Source: Thermaceae bacterium
GTDB taxonomy: Bacteria; Deinococcota; Deinococci; Deinococcales; Marinithermaceae
DNA: 8,077 nucleotides
Assembly: GCA_026989475.1 (NCBI GenBank)
Contig: JALSJG010000261.1
Location: 1 to 8,077 of the forward strand
Direction: 5' to 3'
Shown: positions 1 to 5,258 of the stretch, piece after piece
Numbering within the stretch: the stretch's first letter is position 1
Layout of the letters: the number at the start of each line of letters is the position of its first letter
The notes under the pieces: model-generated
What the model was told of the DNA's origin: nothing
The model's input: the letters and a program-made list of their open reading frames with translations, nothing else
Database searches by the model: none
Position numbers and translations under genes: made by a program

Positions 1-129
1 GGCCGCCCCTTCTTTGCCGAGTTCGACGAGAGGGCGACCTGGCTCGACGACCTGAAACCCGCCTTTGGCGAGAAGTTCTTCTACGAGGACGAGCTCGCCG
101 AGATGGTCAAGCGGGGGCTCTCCGGCTAA
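1..129 (+). CDS. C-terminal end of an unrecognised protein (5' part outside the window)
   Basis: An open frame enters from the left edge and ends at the TAA at 127-129, giving 42 visible residues. They are rich in acidic and aromatic residues (GRPFFAEFDE..., then WLDDLKPAFGEKFF) and end in EMVKRGLSG. The strong intrinsic terminator just after the stop supports a real 3' gene end. I do not recognise the family from so short a tail, and no motif, membrane segment or cysteine is visible in it. The start lies upstream of the window. What is seen is the open frame and the terminator; that it is a gene end is inferred from those two together. Confidence 0.7.
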   Translation, partial: GRPFFAEFDERATWLDDLKPAFGEKFFYEDELAEMVKRGLSG

Positions 130-147
130 GCGTAGACGCGGAGCGCA

Positions 148-177
148 AGGGGCCGGGCACCTGCCCGGCCCTTATTT
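148..177 (+). terminator. Intrinsic terminator after the first gene
   Basis: A perfect 9-bp G/C stem, GGGCCGGGC (150-158) and GCCCGGCCC (163-171), closes a 4-nt loop (ACCT). It can be lengthened by a G-T and an A-T pair (149/172 and 148/173). It is followed by the T-rich run TTATTT at 172-177. It sits 18 nt after the TAA of the upstream gene, the expected place for a rho-independent terminator on the plus strand. Confidence 0.85.
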
Positions 178-397
178 GCTCAGGTGGGGTCTTGCCCCGA
201 AAAGCGAGCGAGCCGGGGGTTCGAAACTCCGGGTTCCAGCAGGCAGGGGTCCGTCCCGCGACGGGAGAAGACGCGATCGCCGCCGGGTGGAAGGACGGGC
301 GTGGCCGGCCTTGGGCTCGAGCCCGGGGTCAACGGATCCCGGTGAGGGCGTTGCCTCGCGAGCTCTACGCCTTTGCTCCCCGCTCCCTAGGAGCCTT
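178..397. other. Non-coding, hairpin-rich intergenic stretch upstream of rlmB
   Basis: About 220 nt lie between the terminator and the rlmB promoter. The open frames crossing it give low-complexity Arg/Gly/Pro/Ser translations with no family likeness, so I read it as non-coding. It holds several short dyads: GGGG/CCCC at 186-189/195-198; CCGGGG/CTCCGG at 213-218/227-232 around a TTCGAA loop; TCCCG/CGGGA at 254-258/262-266; the palindrome GCGATCGC at 273-280; the palindrome GGGCTCGAGCCC at 313-324; and CCGGGG/TCCCGG at 323-328/337-342. High G/C makes chance hairpins common, so this density is suggestive only. No known riboswitch, tRNA or structural RNA consensus was recognised. Confidence 0.5.
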
Positions 398-409
398 TAG
401 GCTAGGGGT
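398..409 (+). promoter_or_regulatory. Leaderless -10 box for the rlmB operon
   Basis: TAGGCT (398-403) fits TANNNT and is followed by 6 nt and then the ATG at 410, so transcription would start at or next to the start codon. A weak -35 candidate, TTGCTC, lies at 373-378 with a rather long 19-nt spacer. The -10 box sits inside an imperfect dyad: CCCT 385-388 with AGGG 404-407, and AGCC 392-395 with GGCT 400-403. Confidence 0.6.
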
Positions 410-1123
410 ATGTGGATCTACGGTCGGCGCCCGGTCCTCGAGGCCGCCCGGGAGGGCCGGGTCCGGCGCATTCTCCTCGCCCGGGGGGTGGAGCGACGGC
501 TCGTGCGGGAGGTGGAGGCGACCGGGGTGCCCTACACCTGGACGAGCCGGATCGAGCTCGCCGAGCTCGTGGGCACCACCCGCCACCAGGGTATCGCCGC
601 CGAGGTGGAGGAGATCGCCTACGCCGGGGTCGAGGCCCCCTTCCGCCGGGCAGAGAGCCTCGGGGAGCTTCCCCTGCTCGTGCTCCTCGACGGGATCACC
701 GATCCCCAGAACTACGGGGCGATCATCCGGAGCGCCGAGGCCCTCGGGGCCCACGGGGTGGTGAGCGAGGAGCGCCGGAGCGCGCCCCTCTCGGCGGCGG
801 TGGTCAAGGCGAGCGCGGGAGCGGCCTCCCGCATTCCCCTGGTGCGGGTGAAGAACCTCCCCCGCTACATCGAGGAACTAAAAGACCGCGGGGTTTGGGT
901 TTACGGCCTCGCTGGCGAGGCCGAGCGCACGCTGGAGGAGGCCGACTACCGAAGGCCTCTGGCTTTGGTAATCGGTTCCGAGGGCAAGGGGATTCGCCGG
1001 CTCGTGCGGGAGAAGTGCGACGAGCTCTTCCGGATCCCCCTTCGGGGAAGCACGCCCTCGCTGAACGCGAGCGTGGCCGCGGGGATCGCGCTTTACCGCG
1101 TCTGGCAGGGGCGGGAGGGGTGA
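410..1123 (+). CDS. rlmB: TrmH-family (SPOUT) 23S rRNA 2'-O-methyltransferase, RlmB type
   Basis: This 237-aa protein has the length and layout of RlmB, which in E. coli methylates the 2'-OH of G2251 in the peptidyl-transferase centre of 23S rRNA using S-adenosylmethionine. A short N-terminal L30e-like RNA-binding segment (about 1-75, starting WIYGRRPVLEA) is followed by the SPOUT domain. All three knot motifs are visible: DGITDPQNYGAIIRSAEALG (94-113, with Asn101 and Arg107), VIGSEGKG (187-194), and IPLRGSTPSLNASVAAGIAL (209-228). KASAGAA (133-139) is also typical of RlmB. The ATG at 410 is favoured because TAGGCT lies 6 nt upstream and the N-terminus aligns with family starts. It is the first gene of a compact operon; only 2 nt separate it from the next start. 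The exact target nucleotide is inferred from the family; a TrmH-type or other rRNA/tRNA 2'-O-methyltransferase is the alternative. Confidence 0.92.
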   Translation: MWIYGRRPVLEAAREGRVRRILLARGVERRLVREVEATGVPYTWTSRIELAELVGTTRHQGIAAEVEEIAYAGVEAPFRRAESLGELPLLVLLDGITDPQNYGAIIRSAEALGAHGVVSEERRSAPLSAAVVKASAGAASRIPLVRVKNLPRYIEELKDRGVWVYGLAGEAERTLEEADYRRPLALVIGSEGKGIRRLVREKCDELFRIPLRGSTPSLNASVAAGIALYRVWQGREG

Positions 1124-1125
1124 GG

Positions 1126-2232
1126 ATGGATCCCGCGGGCTTGCTCGTCGAGCTGATCCAGGCAAGGAGCCCGAGCACCGAGGAGGGCCCGGTCCGGGAG
1201 GTGCTCGAAGCCGCGCTCCGGGGGCTTGGGCTTGAGCTCGAGGTGGACCGGGCGGGGAACCTCTACGCCCGCAAGGAGGGGCGGGGGCCCGAGATTACCC
1301 TCACCGGCCACATGGACGTGGTGCCCGCCGGGGACGAGACGGCTTGGCCGGTGCCGCCCTTTTCCGGCGCGATCAAGGATGGTTATCTCTGGGGCCGGGG
1401 TGCGGTCGACATGAAGGGGGCGCTGGCGGCGATGGTGGCGGCCGCCGCCGAGCTCGTCCGTACGCGCTATTCCGGGAGCTTCTCGCTGCTTTTCGTGGGG
1501 GCGGAGGAACTCGGCGGGGCCGGGAGCCGCTTCGCCGCCGGCTGGGTGCGCCCGGCGGTCTTCGTCCTCGGCGAGCCCTCCCGGCTTCGGTTGATGCGGG
1601 GCCACCGGGGGCGGATCGAGCCCCACCTCGTCTTCACCGGGCGCCAGGGGCACGCCGCCCTAGAGAACCCGGAAAACCCCCTTTACGCCCTGGGGGAGGC
1701 GCTTTCCGCTCTCAAGGAGCTCGAGCTCGGGACCGACCCCGACACCGGCAAAAACACCTGCCAGCCCACGCGGATCGAGGTCTCCCCCAACGCGATCAAC
1801 GTGGTGCCCGGGCGGGTCGAGCTGACTTTGGACTGCCGCTACGGGCCGGGGGTGGGTTCCCAAGGGGTGCTCCGGGCGGTGCGGAGGGTGGCGGCCGGCG
1901 CGGAGGTCCGGGTTCCCGAACGCGAGGTCACGCTCGGGGAGGTCGCGCTTTCCTACCCCTTTGACTTCCCGCCCTACGTGCTTCCTTGCGAAGACCCCTG
2001 GTTGCAACGGGCGCTCTCGGCGCTGGGGCAAAAGGATGCCCTGCTCTGGCCCTTCACCACCGACGCCCCCTACCTCGCGAGCGCGGGGGCGCCGGTCCTC
2101 GGCCTCGGCCCCGGCGACCCCGCGCTCGCCCACACCGCCGAGGAGCGGATCGCCCTGAATGAAGTTAGGGAAGCGGCCCACGTCTACGCCCGCCTGGTCC
2201 GGGCGCTGGGAGGGAGCGATGCGGGAGTGTAG
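1126..2232 (+). CDS. M20-family amidohydrolase/peptidase (DapE/ArgE/ACY1-like)
   Basis: This 368-aa protein is a di-zinc amide hydrolase that would remove an acyl group or amino acid from an N-acylated substrate in the cytoplasm. The M20 ligands are all present: His62 and catalytic Asp64 (GHMDVVP), bridging Asp95 (GRGAVDMKG), catalytic Glu127 with Glu128 (GAEELGG), Glu150 (LGEPS) and His336 (LAHTAEER). His176 (RQGHAALENP) marks the inserted dimerisation domain, roughly residues 162-270. WPVPPFSGAIKDGYLWGRGA closely resembles the DapE/ArgE pattern W..PPF...I.DG.L.GRG. Substrate cannot be read from sequence: succinyl-diaminopimelate, N-acetylornithine and dipeptides are all possible, and I see no particular LysK-like feature. 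The frame stays open far upstream through rlmB, but that part is a shadow. The ATG at 1126 follows GGAGGG (1114-1119) and lies 2 nt after the rlmB stop. Confidence 0.88.
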   Translation: MDPAGLLVELIQARSPSTEEGPVREVLEAALRGLGLELEVDRAGNLYARKEGRGPEITLTGHMDVVPAGDETAWPVPPFSGAIKDGYLWGRGAVDMKGALAAMVAAAAELVRTRYSGSFSLLFVGAEELGGAGSRFAAGWVRPAVFVLGEPSRLRLMRGHRGRIEPHLVFTGRQGHAALENPENPLYALGEALSALKELELGTDPDTGKNTCQPTRIEVSPNAINVVPGRVELTLDCRYGPGVGSQGVLRAVRRVAAGAEVRVPEREVTLGEVALSYPFDFPPYVLPCEDPWLQRALSALGQKDALLWPFTTDAPYLASAGAPVLGLGPGDPALAHTAEERIALNEVREAAHVYARLVRALGGSDAGV

Positions 2233-2470
2233 GACGATCGGTGGCAGTGCCTACCGGCTTTTTGGGGTCTTCCCGAAGCCGGTGGCGCTCAGCTTTGAGG
2301 TGCTCCTCAGAGAGCGGGGGATTCCCGCCTACCTCGAGGACCTCGCCCCCGAGGCCCGCCCCTACGCCGGGGTCGAGCCGATGGGGGGCGTGGTCTACTT
2401 CTGGGTCCCAGAGGCGGCCTGGGACGAGGTGGTGGAGGTTTTGGGCGGTGAGGCCGGCACTGGGGCTTGA
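2219..2470 (+). CDS. Small DUF2007-like protein (putative signal-transducing fold)
   Basis: An 83-aa protein starting at the ATG at 2219, preceded by GGGAGGGAG (2208-2216). It overlaps the end of the M20 gene by 14 nt and the start of the kinase gene by 23 nt, so it is embedded in the operon and probably translated by coupling. A start 60 nt upstream is possible but would lie deep inside the M20 gene and adds unrelated residues. The pattern, a helix with ALSFEVLLRERGIPAYLED (21-39), then a variable loop and VVYFWVPEAAWDEVVEVLGG (57-76), resembles DUF2007 proteins: an A...LL...GI.a.l core and a V.V...d...A..vL ending. The assignment rests on pattern only. It has one Cys (Cys4), no membrane segment and no catalytic motif. 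Its function is unknown; a small regulatory or binding protein is a guess. Confidence 0.7.
   Translation: MRECRTIGGSAYRLFGVFPKPVALSFEVLLRERGIPAYLEDLAPEARPYAGVEPMGGVVYFWVPEAAWDEVVEVLGGEAGTGA
2434..2439 (+). promoter_or_regulatory. Shine-Dalgarno site that sets the kinase start
   Basis: GGAGGT at 2434-2439 lies 8 nt before the GTG at 2448, inside the coding end of the 83-aa gene. It supports the GTG as the kinase start rather than the longer open frame that reaches back to 2241. Confidence 0.7.
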
Positions 2471-3380
2471 CCTCGGGGGCACGAAGATCGCCGCCGGCCT
2501 GCTCGTCGGAGGGCGGGTCCTCGGCTATCGCGAGCGGCCTACCCCCAGGGAGGGGGGCGAGGCGGTGGCGGGGGCGCTCGCTGCCCTCGCCCGGGAGGTG
2601 ATCGCCGGAAGGGAGGTGGCTGCCGTCGGGGTGGGGACCCCGGGTCCCCTCGACTTCGACCGGGGGGTGGTGCGGTTTGCCCCGAACATCCCCGGCCTCG
2701 AAAACTTCCCCTTGAAGGCGCGTCTTGAGGCCGCGCTCGGCCTTCCCGTGGTGGTGGAGAACGACGCCAACGCCGCTGCCCTCGCCGAGCACTACCTGGG
2801 CGCCGCCCGCGGGGCCGAGGGCTCGCTTTACCTCACCGTTTCCACCGGGATCGGCGGCGGGGTGATCGTGAACGGGCGGGTGCTCCGGGGCGCTTTCGGC
2901 CAGGGGGGCGAGGTGGGGCACGTGGTGGTGGATCCCGAGGGGCCGCTTTGCGGCTGCGGCAACCGGGGCTGCCTGGAGGCCCTGGCCTCGGGGCGCGCGC
3001 TCGAGCGCGACGCCGCCTACGTCTTCGGCCGGAAGGTCTCGGTTCCCGAGCTCTTCGTCTCCGAGGACCCGCGGGCCCAGGCGCTCGTTTCTGGCTCGGC
3101 CCGCTGGGTGGGGCTTTTGCTCGCCAGCCTGCAGCGGGTCTTGGACCCCGAGGTGATCGTTTTAGGGGGTGGGGTGGCGCTCGGGGGCGGGGCCCGGTAC
3201 CTGAACGCGGTGCGCCGCGCCTACCGGGCGGCGATGCGAAACTGGCACCCGGCCCCGGTGCGCCGGGCCCGGCTGGGGAGGCGGACCGGCGTGGCGGGGG
3301 CGGCCCTAGCCGCCCTCCTCGAGGTGGGCGGCGTCCCCGATGGGGCCGGCTTGACCCTCGGGAAGGAGGACCCGGGTTAA
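2448..3380 (+). CDS. ROK-family sugar kinase (glucokinase-like)
   Basis: This 310-aa protein is a ROK-family kinase that would phosphorylate glucose or a related hexose with ATP in the cytoplasm, feeding glycolysis. It starts at GTG 2448, directly before the nucleotide-binding motif LDLGGTK (7-13). The conserved features follow in order: GVGTPGPLD (61-69), VVENDANAAALAEHYLG (102-118) with catalytic base Asp106, the phosphate loop VSTGIGGG (131-138), then GEVGH (154-158, His158) and CGCGNRGCLE (168-177), whose Cys168, Cys170 and Cys175 with His158 form the ROK zinc site. VLDPEVIVLGGG (231-242) is the C-terminal adenosine-binding segment. ROK repressors carry an N-terminal HTH; none is present, so this is an enzyme. 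Glucose is inferred; fructose, mannose, N-acetylglucosamine or N-acetylmannosamine are possible. It is the last gene of the operon, and its end overlaps the opposing phosphatase gene by 75 nt. Confidence 0.9.
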   Translation: MRPALGLDLGGTKIAAGLLVGGRVLGYRERPTPREGGEAVAGALAALAREVIAGREVAAVGVGTPGPLDFDRGVVRFAPNIPGLENFPLKARLEAALGLPVVVENDANAAALAEHYLGAARGAEGSLYLTVSTGIGGGVIVNGRVLRGAFGQGGEVGHVVVDPEGPLCGCGNRGCLEALASGRALERDAAYVFGRKVSVPELFVSEDPRAQALVSGSARWVGLLLASLQRVLDPEVIVLGGGVALGGGARYLNAVRRAYRAAMRNWHPAPVRRARLGRRTGVAGAALAALLEVGGVPDGAGLTLGKEDPG

Positions 3381-3905
3381 GGAAGCGTTCGGGATTCGAA
3401 GCCGCCAGGGCTGGCCCGCTTCGAGCCCGAGCGCGACCCAGACCGCGACCCGGATCACCCCGGCGTGGGTCACCACCAGAAAGCGTCCCTCGGGGAGTTC
3501 AGCCAAAAAGTCGAGAAGCCTCGCCTTCAGGTTTGAGAGGCTCTCCCCGCCGGGGAGGGGGGTCTGCCAGGGGTCGGTCCGGGTCTTTTGGAGCACCTCG
3601 GCGTACGTGGAGAAGACCTCCTCCCGGGGCTTTCCGGCGAGCGCGCCGACGCAGAGCTCCCTGAGCCTTGGGTCCTCCTTCGCTTCGAGGCCGAGGGCCT
3701 CGCCGAGGACCCGGGCGGTCTCCCGCGCCCGGGCGAGGTCGGAGGAAAAAAGCCCGTCGAAGCGAAGCCCGAGCCGGCCGAGCCTCGCCGCGAGGCGTTT
3801 TGCCTGGATTTGGCCCTCGGGGCTTAGGGGAATGTCGAGCTGGCCCTGCCAGACCCCCTCGCGGTTTTTCGCGGTCTCCCCGTGGCGGACCAGCCAGAGT
3901 TCCAT
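3306..3905 (-). CDS. Histidine phosphatase family protein (phosphoglycerate mutase-like)
   Basis: This 199-aa protein belongs to the histidine phosphatase (RHG) superfamily. LVRHGET (5-11) carries Arg7 and the phospho-accepting His8. Asn14 and the motif GQLDIPLSPEGQIQAKRLAA (21-40) are typical. SSDLARARETA (54-64) supplies Arg59, LRELCVG (81-87) supplies Glu83, and VVTHAGVIR (144-152) supplies the second catalytic His147. The length and the single compact domain fit a general phosphatase (alpha-ribazole-phosphate phosphatase, broad phosphomonoesterase) better than a 230-250 aa glycolytic mutase, but the substrate is not readable. Translation starts at the ATG at 3905, 6 nt after TATGCT, so the mRNA is probably leaderless. 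It is transcribed divergently from the secreted protein gene across a 17-bp gap and runs tail to tail into the ROK gene. No separate terminator is visible. Confidence 0.9.
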   Translation of the reverse strand: MELWLVRHGETAKNREGVWQGQLDIPLSPEGQIQAKRLAARLGRLGLRFDGLFSSDLARARETARVLGEALGLEAKEDPRLRELCVGALAGKPREEVFSTYAEVLQKTRTDPWQTPLPGGESLSNLKARLLDFLAELPEGRFLVVTHAGVIRVAVWVALGLEAGQPWRLRIPNASLTRVLLPEGQAGPIGDAAHLEEGG

Positions 3906-3917
3906 GGGGGTAGCATA
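3906..3917 (-). promoter_or_regulatory. Leaderless -10 box for the histidine phosphatase
   Basis: On the minus strand TATGCT (3917 to 3912) is followed by ACCCCC and then the ATG at 3905, a TANNNT-6-nt-ATG arrangement. It shares five base pairs with the -10 box of the divergent gene. No good -35 is visible at the usual distance. Confidence 0.65.
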
Positions 3918-3922
3918 AGGGC
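3911..3922 (+). promoter_or_regulatory. Leaderless -10 box for the secreted protein gene
   Basis: TAGCAT (3911-3916) is followed by AAGGGC and then the ATG at 3923, again exactly 6 nt. Together with the opposite-strand box it forms TAGCATA (3911-3917), which reads TANNNTA on both strands and so could serve both directions. The -35 region on this strand is poor. Confidence 0.6.
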
Positions 3923-4354
3923 ATGAAGCGCGTTTGGGTTTTGGGAGTAGTGCTCCTGGGCCTCGGGTTTGCCGCCCGGGTGCCGGTGACCGCCTTCCAC
4001 CTGGTGCCCGGGGTGCTCTGGCCCGCGCCCACCTACCGGATCCTCGGCGAGGACTGCCAGAAGGCGGTGGCCTCGGTCCCGCTTCCCGAGGGCAAGGCGC
4101 TCGAAGACGCCCAGTGCTACCGCATGGTGGTGGCGAACCCCGACGACGCCGCGACCTACCTCTACTTCCTCGCCCGGGGGCTCGCCGGCAAGTTTTCCCT
4201 TTTGGAGGAGCGGATGCAAGGGGAGGGCGCCCTCGTTCAGCTCTGGCAGGATAAGGAAAAGCGCACCCTCTACCTCTACCTGAAGCTGGATAAGGGCGGG
4301 TTCTCGGTGGTCGCCGGCTGGCTCACGCCGAGGCCGGAGGCTCAGGGCCCTTAA
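3923..4354 (+). CDS. Small exported protein of unknown function with two cysteines
   Basis: This 143-aa protein begins MKRVWVLGVVLLGLGFAARV, a classic Sec signal peptide: Lys-Arg, a hydrophobic core at about 4-16, and a likely cleavage near Ala17/Ala18. There is no lipobox cysteine. The mature part of about 125 residues has two cysteines, Cys45 (ILGEDCQKAV) and Cys65 (DAQCYRMVV), that could form a disulfide outside the cytoplasm. A Tyr/Leu-rich amphipathic strand region TLYLYLKLD (115-123) and the ending VVAGWLTP (129-136) look like beta structure. I do not recognise a family and would not assign a function. The ATG at 3923 has TAGCAT 6 nt upstream, so the transcript is probably leaderless. 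Its 3' end overlaps the opposing meaB gene by 32 nt. Confidence 0.75.
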   Translation: MKRVWVLGVVLLGLGFAARVPVTAFHLVPGVLWPAPTYRILGEDCQKAVASVPLPEGKALEDAQCYRMVVANPDDAATYLYFLARGLAGKFSLLEERMQGEGALVQLWQDKEKRTLYLYLKLDKGGFSVVAGWLTPRPEAQGP

Positions 4355-5258
4355 GCAGCTCCCGGGCGGCCTCCTCGGGGCTTTTCTCCCCGGCCTCGAC
4401 CTGACGGAGCAGGGGCCCGGCTTCCTCCGCGAGCCGCCTTCCCCACTCCTGGATTACCGCCTGGATCTCGAAGCGGGCGCGCTCCAGGCGGTGGGGCTCG
4501 AGCACACCCTTTTCCTCAAGATGGGCGCGGTGGGCGCGGATCGCCTCGAGCACCTCCTTGGCCCCCTCCCCGCGGCTCGCCACCGTGGTCAGGATCGGGA
4601 CCTGCCAGCCGGTGGGGTGGGGCGGGGCGAGCTCGAGGGTGGCCTTGAGCTCCTCGACCAGCCTCGGACCCCCGGGTAGGTCGAACTTGTTGACCACCAG
4701 GATGTCGGCGATCTCCATCACCCCGGCCTTGAAGGCCTGGACCGCGTCCCCAGAGGCGGGGGTGAGGACGAGCACGGTGGTGTCGGCGACCCGGGCGATG
4801 TCCACCTCGCTCTGGCCCACCCCCACGGTCTCGATGAAGACCCAGTCGAAGCCGAAGGCTTCGAGCAGGGAAAGGGCCGCCACCGTGGCCCCGGCAAGCC
4901 CCCCGAGCGCCCCGCGGCTCGCCATCGAGCGAATGAACACGCCCTCGTCCTGGTAGTGGCGCATCATCCGGATCCTGTCGCCGAGCACCGCGCCGCCGGT
5001 GAAGGGGCTGGAGGGGTCCACCGCCAAGACGGCGACGGTCTCGCCGGCGCGGCGGGCCTCCTCGATCAGGCGGTCGGCGAGGGTGCTCTTTCCCGAGCCC
5101 GGGCTGCCGGTGAGGCCCACCACCTTGGCCCGCCGGCCGCCCCTTAGCGCCTTCAGGAGCGCGGCGCCCGCCGGGTGGCCCGACTCCACCAAGGTGATGG
5201 CCCGGGCCAGCGCCCGGCGGTCGCCCGCCTGGAAACGCGCCTGGAGCTCCTCGATCAT
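4323..5258 (-). CDS. meaB: MeaB/ArgK-family G3E GTPase, methylmalonyl-CoA mutase chaperone
   Basis: This 311-aa protein is a P-loop GTPase of the MeaB (MMAA/ArgK) family. Members gate cobalamin delivery to methylmalonyl-CoA or related acyl-CoA mutases and protect them from inactivation. In order: an N-terminal helical region (1-45), the P-loop GLTGSPGSGKSTL (48-60), AVDPSSPFTGGAVLGDRIRM (79-98) with the switch I region, FIETVGVGQSE (141-151, Walker B/switch II), the base-specificity motif VVNKFD (188-193), and a C-terminal helical arm (about 235-303) used for dimerisation. The length is normal for the family. No mutase gene is visible in the window, so the partner must be elsewhere or outside. 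The ATG at 5258 overlaps the stop of the upstream usp gene as ATGA and no strong Shine-Dalgarno site is seen, which points to translational coupling. The older name ArgK (arginine/ornithine transport kinase) is probably a misannotation. Confidence 0.93.
   Translation of the reverse strand: MIEELQARFQAGDRRALARAITLVESGHPAGAALLKALRGGRRAKVVGLTGSPGSGKSTLADRLIEEARRAGETVAVLAVDPSSPFTGGAVLGDRIRMMRHYQDEGVFIRSMASRGALGGLAGATVAALSLLEAFGFDWVFIETVGVGQSEVDIARVADTTVLVLTPASGDAVQAFKAGVMEIADILVVNKFDLPGGPRLVEELKATLELAPPHPTGWQVPILTTVASRGEGAKEVLEAIRAHRAHLEEKGVLEPHRLERARFEIQAVIQEWGRRLAEEAGPLLRQVEAGEKSPEEAARELLKGPEPPASA

Noticed and set aside
213..232. GGTTCGAAACTCC, which resembles a tRNA T-arm
   Set aside because: The stem is imperfect in the 5-bp/7-nt T-arm register, and no matching acceptor stem, anticodon arm, D-arm or CCA end can be built around it.
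273..280. GCGATCGC palindrome (same as the cyanobacterial HIP1 repeat)
   Set aside because: I noticed it only once and it is easily explained by base composition.
412..1125. Upstream extension of the M20 frame, open back through rlmB
   Set aside because: This part translates to Arg/Gly/Pro-rich sequence and lies over the clear rlmB frame. The M20 family start matches ATG 1126 with a Shine-Dalgarno site.
1093..1653. Antisense frame opposite the M20 gene
   Set aside because: Low-complexity Pro/Arg/His translation, no family motif, no promoter or ribosome-binding site; a codon-bias shadow.
1126..2232. LysK ([LysW]-lysine hydrolase) as the identity of the M20 protein
   Set aside because: The W..PPF.G.I.DG..WGRG segment fits DapE/ArgE better, and no LysW-pathway gene is adjacent. 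The substrate is left open.
2241..2447. N-terminal extension of the ROK kinase frame
   Set aside because: It shadows the 83-aa gene, carries no HTH or other domain, and the GTG at 2448 has a strong Shine-Dalgarno site directly before the ATP-binding motif.
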